Below are positions 44,101 to 52,101 of a DNA stretch of 64,000 nucleotides, one piece after another. This DNA comes from Lithodes maja (taxonomy: Eukaryota > Arthropoda > Malacostraca > Decapoda > Lithodidae). A program made the position numbers and the translations under genes. The notes below the pieces were generated by a model that was given only the letters and a program-made list of their open reading frames with translations, was not told where the DNA came from and ran no database searches. The stretch's first letter is position 1, and each line of letters opens with the position of its first letter. The stretch is taken from the NCBI GenBank assembly GCA_037953745.1, contig JBAKBP010007463.1, positions 35,716 to 99,715 of the forward strand. The letters run 5' to 3'.

Positions 44101-46261
44101 GTGCTAATACTGAATCACCCAGGAGAGCCGCCGAGTCAAAACTCTTAAAACCAACTCCAGCTTTAGCCTCCTCCTGTTGATCGTTCCTCTGCTGGTCTGA
44201 AGACGGAGGACTAGGCTGTGACACTTTAGCTGCCCGAGCTCGGGTGACAGCACACGCCATGGGTTGTGCCTGGCACCGCTCGACCCACTCTCGCTCTTCC
44301 CTACTCACGTCGGCCGGCCTCTCGGCAACGACTAAGGGTAGAACCTCAGAAGCGGGCATTGCAAAGTCGTTGCCGAGAAGAAGGTCGACGCCCTCCACTG
44401 GCAGTTTCTCCACAATCCCAACATCCAATTCACGTGCCACACCATCCACCTCCAACTCCAACCGCACCAGCGGGTATGACCGAGTTGCATTAATACCCTG
44501 CACCACTACCACCCGAGCCGCATTTATAGGGTAGCCAGTCAAGTTTTTCATCAAAGTCTGGGAAGCACCTGTATCACGCAAGACCTCTACTCCATGCTTG
44601 CGCCCCGCCCACATCACGCAACCCCGTCCTCTATGGTCGCAAAAAACATCCTGAGCAGGGTTCGAGCCTCCCAGGTGCTTCTGCACTGGCTGTGCCTCAG
44701 CCTCTGACGAACTGCCCCGGGCAAACTCAGAAGACTTCAGAGACACACCAATGTTGCAGGCCAAAGACACAGCTGCTGTAGGTGGTTTGCTAGGACAGAC
44801 TCTTGCAAAGTGCCCCTTTTTATGACATTGATAACACTCTAACTCCCCTTTGGGCTTCCCTTGGTACTGGGAAGGGCCCGGCCCCTTCTTAAATGGGACG
44901 GTGCTAGTCTTGTGGTCAGTCTTGGTATCGTAACTCTTGTACTTGTTTGCATAAGATATATTACTAACTCGGGGGGGTGGGGCGTCACGCCCCTTGTTAC
45001 CTGCCTCACTACGCTGGGCAGACCCGCACCCACGAATTAATGATAGCCGGAGGTCAGCCATCTCAGCTGCCTCCTGTAGAGTTTTTGGATTCTTTTCTTT
45101 AATAGTTAAAGTCATTTCTGCACCTGTACACTTATAAAACTGCTCGAGCAGAAACAGCTCAGTCAACTGTTCGGCCGTCTCAGCTTTCTCAGAACGTGTC
45201 CAGTTTGTAAGTGCATCTTTTAAGTCCCGGGCATGTTCAAGAAAGGTCGCCTCCCTAGTCTTTGTAACACCCCGAAACTTCAATCGATATGTTTCTGGTT
45301 GCAACTCGTATGCCCGTAGGACAGCTCTCTTCAATACTGGGTAGTCAATGCAAGACTCTAAAGGCAGTGCATCATAAGCCTTCAGACCCTTACCCGTAAG
45401 TCTTGAGGAGACCAGAGCTGCCCACTTCTCTTCAGGCCAATTATGCTCCCTACACTTCTTCTCAAAACGATTAAAAAATTCTGTGACTTCAGTTTCACTA
45501 AATGCCGGCACCAATTTGACTAATTGGGACAAGGACTGTTCTCTTACTTGGCCCTCACGGCCCATCCGAGTCCCTGTCGATTCTGCACGAGTCTTATCTA
45601 AATCTATTTGAGCACAATATTTCTCGGAGTCGTACCTAAGCTCAGCCTCGTGCCTCCTCGTCTCATTCTCCTGCCTTCTAGACTCAGCCTCAATCTCATG
45701 CTTCCTAGACTCAGCCTCAATCTCATGCTTCCTAGACTCAGCCTCAATTTTAGCAAGCTCAAGTCTAAATATCATATCTGGAGACAGGCAGGAAGAGGGA
45801 GCTGCCACTACTGAAGGAGGGGGGGCAAGAACTGGGGAACCACCATACGCACCGCCCGAGGGCACTCCAATCTTCCAATTCTCATCCCTCTGTGGGAGGG
45901 TGCTAACCTCCGGTACTTGAGTGGACGGCACTGTGGGAGTCGAGTGAGAGGGGATCTGGGGAGGAACCCCCCCAAACGCCCTCTCCTCCGAAACCCCATG
46001 TCGCCCACGCAACACCCAGGAAATCAGCTCCCCCTTGGACATCCCTCCTACATTGGATAGACCCAAAACCTTGGCTATCAGGTGCAAGCCATAAATATTC
46101 ACCCCAGTCAACCTCTCCTCCGTCACGTGGTACCGCTTACTCACAAAAAGTCTAGCATCCTCCTCACTAGTTACTAACGGCACCTCCTCAAATGGCATCT
46201 CTCGCTCCTCGTCAATACTAGGGCACGACATACTGAAGTTCACAAAAAATTCTCGAGACAA
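41126..46261 (-). CDS. Gag-Pol polyprotein, Gmr1-like Gypsy B (intact)
   Basis: Uninterrupted 1711-codon ORF homologous to element A along its whole length. Gag has a charged coiled coil at about residues 168-205 with an octapeptide, EAESRKHEI-type, repeated three times. The SCAN-like capsid end lies at about 322-405 (YRLKFRGVTKT, LTELFLLEQFYKCTGAEMTL, NPKTLQEAAEMADL). Zinc knuckle CYQCHKKGHFARVC at about 475, protease RDTGASQTLM at about 560. Integrase follows (HDTPLAGHLG zinc domain; VVVDMVGPLPP, QSDQGSNF, SQGVLERWH catalytic positions). Then RT (FCIDFRRLNG, DLVKGYWQVPL, YLDDVIIYDD at about 1440) and C-terminal RNase H (LATDASGVGAGAVLL, YTDHHPLRFL). IN-before-RT order as in A. No chromodomain, no env. 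The polyprotein would be cut by its own protease in particles. Confidence 0.95.
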   Translation of the reverse strand: MSREFFVNFSMSCPSIDEEREMPFEEVPLVTSEEDARLFVSKRYHVTEERLTGVNIYGLHLIAKVLGLSNVGGMSKGELISWVLRGRHGVSEERAFGGVPPQIPSHSTPTVPSTQVPEVSTLPQRDENWKIGVPSGGAYGGSPVLAPPPSVVAAPSSCLSPDMIFRLELAKIEAESRKHEIEAESRKHEIEAESRRQENETRRHEAELRYDSEKYCAQIDLDKTRAESTGTRMGREGQVREQSLSQLVKLVPAFSETEVTEFFNRFEKKCREHNWPEEKWAALVSSRLTGKGLKAYDALPLESCIDYPVLKRAVLRAYELQPETYRLKFRGVTKTREATFLEHARDLKDALTNWTRSEKAETAEQLTELFLLEQFYKCTGAEMTLTIKEKNPKTLQEAAEMADLRLSLIRGCGSAQRSEAGNKGRDAPPPRVSNISYANKYKSYDTKTDHKTSTVPFKKGPGPSQYQGKPKGELECYQCHKKGHFARVCPSKPPTAAVSLACNIGVSLKSSEFARGSSSEAEAQPVQKHLGGSNPAQDVFCDHRGRGCVMWAGRKHGVEVLRDTGASQTLMKNLTGYPINAARVVVVQGINATRSYPLVRLELEVDGVARELDVGIVEKLPVEGVDLLLGNDFAMPASEVLPLVVAERPADVSREEREWVERCQAQPMACAVTRARAAKVSQPSPPSSDQQRNDQQEEAKAGVGFKSFDSAALLGDSVLAPLLSSGVAPGPVIESDEAGHDESPRQQRYEHRERQREQPSIGEGHALLREQLDRLAPSDIRRLQLEDPELQTCANGAVELDEDGDAQPGDFFYLDGILYRRFQDPNRSWKKGSGVVDQLVVPRECRDSLLSLAHDTPLAGHLGVRKTVAALGKLFWWPGMKSHVQSWINSCDICQRVGKPNQVIPKAPLHPIPVIGPPFSKIVVDMVGPLPPTKAGNKFLLTIMDVATRYPDAYPMKNGMAKTVVSNLLWYFSRYGYPEEIQSDQGSNFTSNLFKQTMQQHGIRAVVSSAYHPESQGVLERWHATLKSMLRCYCADNGRDWDLGLPYVLFAAREVPGESLGFSPNELIFGHRVRGPLNMLREIWEGTVQPCSLLKYVFESRERMLKSLEMAGRNLTGSQALMKDRYDRKVKLRKFIVGQEVLILLPLVGNPLSAKYTGPYKIVEKISDLDYLVATPDRRKKNQLCHVNLIKEYVRRPSEPLTVPVLACCGRGGEGEGDSQASEEDSWDHHVSADQWAGNSSLRADEAIAHLPEPQFEAIRQLLGSYPTVFAEHPGLTTQAMHDVDVGDHLPFKSIPYRVPPIKLPALRDELEYMLGRGLIEKGTVKWTSPVTLQPKPDGKVRFCIDFRRLNGLTPTNPYPLPRVDDSVDKIGNARFLSKVDLVKGYWQVPLSERAKEVCGFVVDGSTYRCNVMPYGLKNAPATFQNLMNEIVKDIPNCTVYLDDVIIYDDDFESHCEHLETLFRKLSEAGLVVNLAKCDFVKATVQYLGFVVGRGQVCPPQNKVQAINKFPHPTTKKQIMRFLGMIGYYRRFIKGYSTVLAPLTDLLSKDKKFLWAPECEKAFNLVKHLLCTHPILRAPDFNRPFQLATDASGVGAGAVLLQTDNEGVEHPVSFFSKKFNAAQKNYSTIEKELLAIVLSLRHFEVYVPAYGPFVVIYTDHHPLRFLNQFHNRNMRLTRWSLMLQEYNLDIRHIAGCDNVIADCLSRVDDQS

Positions 46262-46445
46262 AAGTGTTAAACTCCCTTATGTAAGCACTAATTACTAAAT
46301 TAACTGGAGTCTCTTAAATGCTCTCCTAATTGCCTTACAAAAAAAAATATTCTTCAATATGTACGCTAAAGTACGAACAAACAAATGTTGTACAACTCTG
46401 CAAAAAAATTATACTGTTCACAAAATCCTAAGCAAGGTCGCCATT
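46262..46445 (-). other. Gypsy B leader with primer-binding site
   Basis: GCAAGGTCGCCA at 46432-46443 (plus strand) is the complement of TGGCGACCTTGC, two bases from the LTR, identical to the PBS of element A. Confidence 0.75.
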
Positions 46446-48299
46446 TGTTACGACCGGGCACTCGGGTACACTAGGGCTCTTACACAGGACTCGAGTATGG
46501 CTCGCTGCCACAACGGAAACACACGATCCCAACCCCAGAGTACTGCCAGCCGAACAAAAACGCCACTACCCTCCAGAGTTCTATCTGCTATAACGGGGTA
46601 TACAAGAACTCGGTACTAGCGTTTCACACAACAGACTAATAACAAGACGGGAGTTATCTAGTCTGGTCAACAATCAAACAAAGAAGAAAGTACTACAACA
46701 CTAAAGAATAGTGTTGGCCGAAGCCGAAGTAATCCACCCTTGACTAAGAACTTAAGAAGTCCTCCACCCTCTACTTCGGATCGGCACTATTACGTTACGT
46801 TAAACAATAGTCCTCGAGCATCAAGCAAGGAATCTTCTGATAAAGTTAGATGCTTCTCGAATACTCGTAAGAAGTAAGTATCGGATTTTGAACAGCAATT
46901 CAATAAGTAACACACTGGCAATTAAAGGCTTTAAATTGACATAAGAAGAATTATAAGAATAGACAATAGTAAATGGCAAACATTAAGAAGAAGTACTCCG
47001 ACAATGCACTGACAATAGCCTACTAGGATTGTGCTCGTGGGCCACTAATCTCTAAAGTAGCTAAGCGTGCCACACATGAAATCAATAGTGCATAAACAAT
47101 AACATACATAAGGAGAAGCTTCAATACTATGCTGTATCTGCTGGTCGAGCAAAGTCTAGCTGGGATATCTAAGGTTAGGAAACAATGGCTGAGCAAGCGG
47201 CTCGTAGCCTAGCGAGGTCCTTAAGACTGTGCGGCCAAATTACGTTAATTGACGGGATGCTCTCTTGAGAGATCCAGATCACTAGTATCTGGTTCTCTCC
47301 TGGCGATCCTCTCAAAGTCAAGCAAATGAGATAGCACAGTGTTGGGTGGCAGAGGCAAAAGCCCTCACTCGCAACACAGTGCTAAACTCCCACGGTACAC
47401 AGTCAGAAAGACCACCTAGGCGTTCCACGTCTCCGTTGCAATTGTACTGGTTCAACCGCAACCTAGTACTCATAGGAAATCACAACTCAGAAACCCTATC
47501 CCAGTCTAGCATTGCCTAAGCCAGCAGAAAACAGGAACATGAATAATCGCACACAGGGAAATGCATATACGAGTGCAACAAACATCAATCAATCCTATTC
47601 TAGTTAACCCTTCCAAAAATAGGCTATCTAACAGGCACTTATCTCGTGAGAACTCAAGCGATAATACTTTGGCTGACTAAATCTGCACCAAAGGGGTCAT
47701 TGAGGTTATAAAGGGTCGAGAAGGGAAGAAGATAGGCTGTTCAGAGAGTAGAGAAAGTTCACATCAGTCGGAAGAATATGGATAGTTGCAAGGGATATGA
47801 GAAGTCGCTCTGCCTGATGAGTTCTAAAGAATTGTGGCGAGGACCTCTCCTTTTTATACTCGGCCCTCTAGCGGCATATCGCAAACTACTAAGGACCGCC
47901 CACTGACAATCATTACGTAATATTCTCTCTCAATCTGGGATCGACAAAGGATTTCCCACGCGCTTGAGGAGGGAGGAGGGAGGAGGGAGGAGGGAGGGAG
48001 GCCTACCTACCTCGTGGCGCGCTCCCCGGGCCGTCGTTACATAACTCTCTCTCTTCTCCTCTCATCATTACATATAAGTCCCACACACAATACTTATATC
48101 TAATGATATAAAATAGAACTCGTTGACTTAGAAGAAAACAAAATACATAATTATAATACTTATAGTACAACGGCTCACATAAACTGAGTTAGGAAACTCT
48201 ACACGGACTACAGCCAAAGTTCCTGCCCTGACGATCCTAGCGAGAGTGGGGTCTGACTGAGCGTTCTGTACAGCATGCTCATACTCGGCATGCGTCACA
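46446..48299 (-). repeat. 5' LTR of Gypsy B
   Basis: 1854 bases, virtually identical to 38761-40615. The hairpin copy is at 46709-46789. Confidence 0.95.
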
Positions 48300-49005
48300 A
48301 TACACATTACTCACACACAAGACAACACTATTAATACTTTCATGTATCAATTAACTGCACTGTCGTTTTGCTGCTGTGTCCGGAGTTCTGTTGCGTAGGG
48401 CGCATACGGACTCAGAGGGGAGACAGAGTGAGAGAAGCGAAGTAGCCTATGCGGTAGTAGGCTACCGGCGCAGTACTGTTGCCTGCAACCTTTTAGTTAT
48501 TCCAAGTATAGATTCATTCTTATAATAAGTGACTACTATTTATGTTCCTTCCATGTGTATTATTAGGTATCTACTGGATCATGAACATCTTGTATGCTAC
48601 ATGCTAGTGCATGTTAGTAGGGGACAGTTATTCTAGTGCACGCGCTTTCAAGTAGGCGTGTACATTTGTCATTTAGCATTTCACTGTCATACCTTTAGCC
48701 TGCTTCTATTCTACATTATTAGAGGCTTAATATTAACGTAGTTTCTTGAGTATTGCATTTCTTTAGTCATAACGTAACCTATAAATGTCTGAGGGAGTTT
48801 AGCCTCATAGCCTACCCCCTGTTGTACACTTTCGCCGAGTTAAGGTACCTCGTTACCATAGACGATAACTCTGTAGGGCGTTGGTGCTTTTGTTGTCTGG
48901 AGCATATAGTATTTGGGACTGGAATCGAGCGTGTCGTTGTCACATAAGCCATTTCTGTCCTACGATCAAGAATCCCGAATATGTATTGCCGATCCAGCCG
49001 TAACA

Positions 49006-49740
49006 ATATATAAGTTTGTTACGCCCCGTTCTCGTTGTAACTTATGTCATATTTTAGTAGCCAGACCTATGTTAACCCTTTCAGTATCAGGATGCTATTT
49101 TGTTTATATTCTGGCTATCATTAGACAAATTTATACAGATGAAGAAAGACGTAAGGCAATCAAAGTTGTCAAATCTATCTCCATTCCCCCTTTAACTCCC
49201 ACAGATCCTTTCTAGACCTATTAAAACCATCTAATTTATAGCCAGAACAAAATGAAAGAAAGCGACCTGAAGTACTGAAAGCATCCACCAGGCCTGAGAC
49301 AATAATAGTTTCTGGATGGGATTGGCTGTTATAAGATGATAGCACCTACAGGGAAGAGACATGTGTTATATACATCTAGCCGAACGATTGTCCCATAAAA
49401 CCAATTCACTACCGCTGACGTCCTTTTCATTACCGGTATATTCTGGCAACTATTAGGCGATGTTATTCAGCTTAGGAAGGATGACTACCCGTTCAAAGAT
49501 TACAGACTATCTCACTTAATCATTTTAGCTACCATATATCCTTCCCAAGCTTTATAAAATCATCTAAACGCAGCTGAAATCAAAACAAAAAGACGTCGCT
49601 GGCAATGTATGGGTTAAGTTACGGCATCCACGAGTATCCCGGCCCTAGACAATAGTTTCTGGATGGGACTGGCTGTTATTATAAGATACACCTACAGGGA
49701 AGAGTGACATGTTATATAAATCTGTCAGAACAATTGTTTC
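49006..49740. repeat. MITE remnants and a diverged direct repeat
   Basis: From 49070 a TTAACCCTTTCAGTATC end with TATATTCTGGCTA resembles the MITE at 50228-50834. The block GTTTCTGGATGGGA...CTACAGGGAAGAG occurs twice, near 49307 and 49645. No gene seen. Confidence 0.5.
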
Positions 49741-49744
49741 TTAA

Positions 49745-50223
49745 CCCCTTATTAGCGGGGCCCGACTTAAGGCGGTCTAGAGAACCAAGGACTATGTGGC
49801 GGGGCCCGACTTAAGGCGGTGTGCAATTTTGAGCACATAATTGGCTCTGAGAGAGAGACGAGTGGTGGGAGTAGCGTAGGTTGACTCTGACCGTTCGGCA
49901 CGGCTCCCGCGCCAGCACTGGGCCCACCTCCACACACATTCGCACTCACTGCCTCCCTAGACAGGGAAATATGTCAGGAAATTACCGTATTTTAGGGATT
50001 TTTCCTTCGTGTTGCACGATTGTTGCAAGAGAACCCGTGGTCGTAGAAGGATGGTTCTGGTGTCATTGGAAAGCTCAATTATCGCCCTTTCACGGATACA
50101 TAATTGTATTACGCTCTGGCTCTTGTTTATGCATGAAAATGAGCACGGAAAATAGGCTAGTTTAGGGTAAAACCACCCGCTTGGCAGGTAGTATAAGTTA
50201 CCGACCTAGCCGCTCGTGGAGTG
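49745..50223 (-). mobile_element. TTAA-flanked MITE
   Basis: TTAA at 49741-49744 and 50224-50227; ends CCCCTTATTAGCGGGG and CCTAGCCGCTCGTGGAGTG. Reverse orientation relative to 7772-8249 and 12754-13222, with which it shares the CCAGAGCG-type internal block. The following MITE abuts it and shares the TTAA at 50224. Confidence 0.8.
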
Positions 50224-50227
50224 TTAA

Positions 50228-50834
50228 TCCTTTCTGTGCCAGCATTTTTTTTAATTATATTCTGGCTACTACCGTACTTATTGATTTTATTCACTTTAAT
50301 GAAAGATCTCTAGCAATTATAAGGCTTCAAACTATCTCAATCAACCCTTTTAACTGCCACAGACCCTTCTAGACCGGGTGGATGGGACTCGTTAGCCTTG
50401 GTCGGCAACTCATCTAGGGGAGACAACCTTATACAAATCCGGGTGGATGGGACTCGTCAGCCTTGGTTGGCAACCTGTCTAGGGGAGTAAACCTGATACA
50501 AATCCGTACTGCTTACCTAAGGGTAAGGCAGGTTAGTGGATGGGTTAGCCGAACACCACTGTAAAAAAATAGTGCTAACAAGATTCACAGAGGGCCTCAG
50601 AGTCGGACGGATCCTAAATTGAGTGGTCAATCCTGTAAGTCCTTCACTAAACTGGCTCGGGTTGTCCCTCTCACAGGGAATAGGTCCGCTTGGGGGCATT
50701 CTGTGTATGGCCACACTCGTAAGGGGAGTAAGGCATCTGGCAATAGATAGATAGATAGACCCTTCTAAGCTGCATAAAATCGTCTAAATATTGCTTAAAT
50801 AGGAGTATAACAGACGTCGCTGGTACAGAAAGGG
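50228..50834 (+). mobile_element. Second TTAA MITE family, interrupted by a SINE-like element
   Basis: TTAA at 50224-50227 and 50835-50838. Inverted ends TCCTTTCTGTGCCAGC and GCTGGTACAGAAAGGG. Without the SINE-like insertion (50372-50767 with one TSD) the MITE is about 210 bases. Related half-copies appear near 49072, 49520, 50935 and 60895 (blocks TTCTGGCTA and CTGAATAAAATCGTCTAA). Confidence 0.75.
50372..50756 (+). mobile_element. SINE-like element with GATA tail
   Basis: The 11-bp TSD AGACCCTTCTA lies at 50361-50371 and 50757-50767. The 5' half is two tandem units of about 65 bases beginning GGGTGGATGGGACTCG. The 3' end, GGCCACACTCG... to GGCATCTGGCAATAGATAG, matches the end of the LINE at 4418-5607 (GGCCACCCC... 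to GGCGTCAGGCAATAGATGG). No ORF. Either a SINE or an internally deleted LINE copy moved by the LINE's enzyme. Confidence 0.75.
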
Positions 50835-51325
50835 TTAATTGTATTCTTACTATATTTATACGATTGCATGTAGCTTCGGAAGGGTATAAGCTAGCTAAAA
50901 GATTAATTGTTATAGTGTTCAGCCTATTAATGTGTAGACGCCCTTCCTAACCTGAATAAAATCGTCTAATAGTAGCCAGAATAAAGTTAACAGGACGGCA
51001 CCGGTACTCAATGGCTTAATACTTCCGAGACAATTTCTCTAACAAATATAATATATGGCTTGCCTCTTTTCCCCTTACTTCCAGACAGTTAAATTGCCAG
51101 CATGAATATAGAGGAAAAATACAGACATGAAATATAGATATAAGAGTTACAGTTTATATAACACACACATGAATGGTTAATATAGTCGGGCAGTGTATGC
51201 TGCATTACCAGTACTTATATAGTCTGTAAATTCAGCCTTCAGAACAAAAGGTCTTTGCTGTGGCAGTTTCACTCGCGTGGGTGCGTATGTGTGTTTATTC
51301 CGTAATCACCGTGCACTTAACACTC
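50835..51325. other. No gene seen; MITE-related pieces
   Basis: Contains a fragment at about 50935-51020 related to the second MITE family, ending CAATGGCTTAA. The rest is AT-rich without ORFs. Confidence 0.4.
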
Positions 51326-51428
51326 TTTGCAATAATACTGCTAAAGAGGTGTGTTAATGTAAGTATAAACAATATAATATATTGTTTATACTTACATTAA
51401 CACACCTCTTTAGCAGTATTATTGCAAA
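51326..51428. repeat. Perfect palindrome, 51-bp arms and 1-base centre
   Basis: 51326-51376 is the exact reverse complement of 51378-51428, centred on A at 51377. The strand would fold into an uninterrupted 51-bp hairpin. No transposon-like TSD was recognised. Confidence 0.97.
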
Positions 51429-51440
51429 TGTCATTATTAT

Positions 51441-51571
51441 ATGTCATTATTATATCAACCCGATGATTTACGTAACACTATTATTACACTTATGTAATGT
51501 AATATACTTTATATAATACCTTTATAGATATTATTTACCAACAAAATGTATCCTAAAACAGTCTTATGTGA
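51441..51571. repeat. Left arm of 131-bp inverted duplication
   Basis: Reverse complement of 51971-52101 with three mismatches and no indels. The copy includes the TATA box and the first codons of the ORF at 52095, facing left. Confidence 0.95.
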
Positions 51572-51970
51572 CTAAAACATATTATGTACAATATTATGTG
51601 CTGTATATGGAATTGTTTTGCACGCGAGCACAAACAAAAAGCTAAGTTGCCCATTAATATTCGTTCTCTATCATTATCGTACGTTTTTCGTTCTTAATTT
51701 GGGGTAACTATTATTTATTATTCTTTACACCGCATATTCAATATTTATTTCTTGACGTTTTCGATAATATTTAACATACAATATAACTAACATTTCTTCT
51801 GATAAAATACAGGTTTCCTATAAGTCACCATAATGCAGACTACTTTCATTTTTAATGAAGGTAGCCTATGTATATCTTAACATTATAGCCTACAACATGT
51901 TCATTGTTTCTCTTGGTGTGACAGTGTAAGGTTCGTTTTGAAAAGTTCCATATCAGCTTGTGTTACTGCC

Positions 51971-52101
51971 TCACATAAGACTGTTTTAGGATACATTTTG
52001 TTGGTAAATAATATCTATAAAGGTATTATATAAAGTATATTACATTACATAAGTGTGATAATAGTGTTACGTAAATCTTCAGGTTGATATAATAATGACA
52101 T
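51971..52101. repeat. Right arm of 131-bp inverted duplication
   Basis: Pairs with 51441-51571; the arms are separated by 399 bases. Similarity stops at the seventh base of the coding region, so the duplication contains the upstream region and start codon only. Confidence 0.95.
52027..52034 (+). promoter_or_regulatory. TATA box
   Basis: TATATAAAG at 52027-52035, about 68 bases upstream of the ATG at 52095; position and sequence fit a polymerase II core promoter. A mirrored copy exists in the left inverted arm near 51508-51515. Confidence 0.5.

Larger units (their letters stand above)
38761..48299 (-). mobile_element. Gmr1-like Gypsy element B, intact and very young
   Basis: LTRs at 38761-40615 and 46446-48299 differ, as far as I can see, by one A in a homopolymer. 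A 4-bp TSD (ATAC), intact PBS and PPT, and an uninterrupted 1711-codon gag-pol complete the element. LTRs read TGTGACGCATGCC to GTAACA on the minus strand, similar ends to element A. It could be capable of transposition on sequence grounds, although promoter activity cannot be read. Confidence 0.95.
30221..49005 (+). mobile_element. Gmr1-like Gypsy element A, full length, with element B nested in its 3' LTR
   Basis: 5' LTR 30221-32024, PBS, 1697-codon gag-pol ORF, purine tract and 3' LTR 37644-49005 (interrupted by element B at 38761-48299). LTRs begin TGTGACGCACCCAG and end GTAACA. They differ at roughly 20 sites by eye, so A is older than B. No matching target duplication was found: CCC before the left LTR, ATATATAAG after the right. 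Integrase precedes RT. Confidence 0.92.
37644..49005 (+). repeat. 3' LTR of Gypsy A, split by element B
   Basis: 37644-38760 and 48304-49005 together reconstruct the 5' LTR collinearly. The break is at ATAC, duplicated on both sides of element B. Confidence 0.9.
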
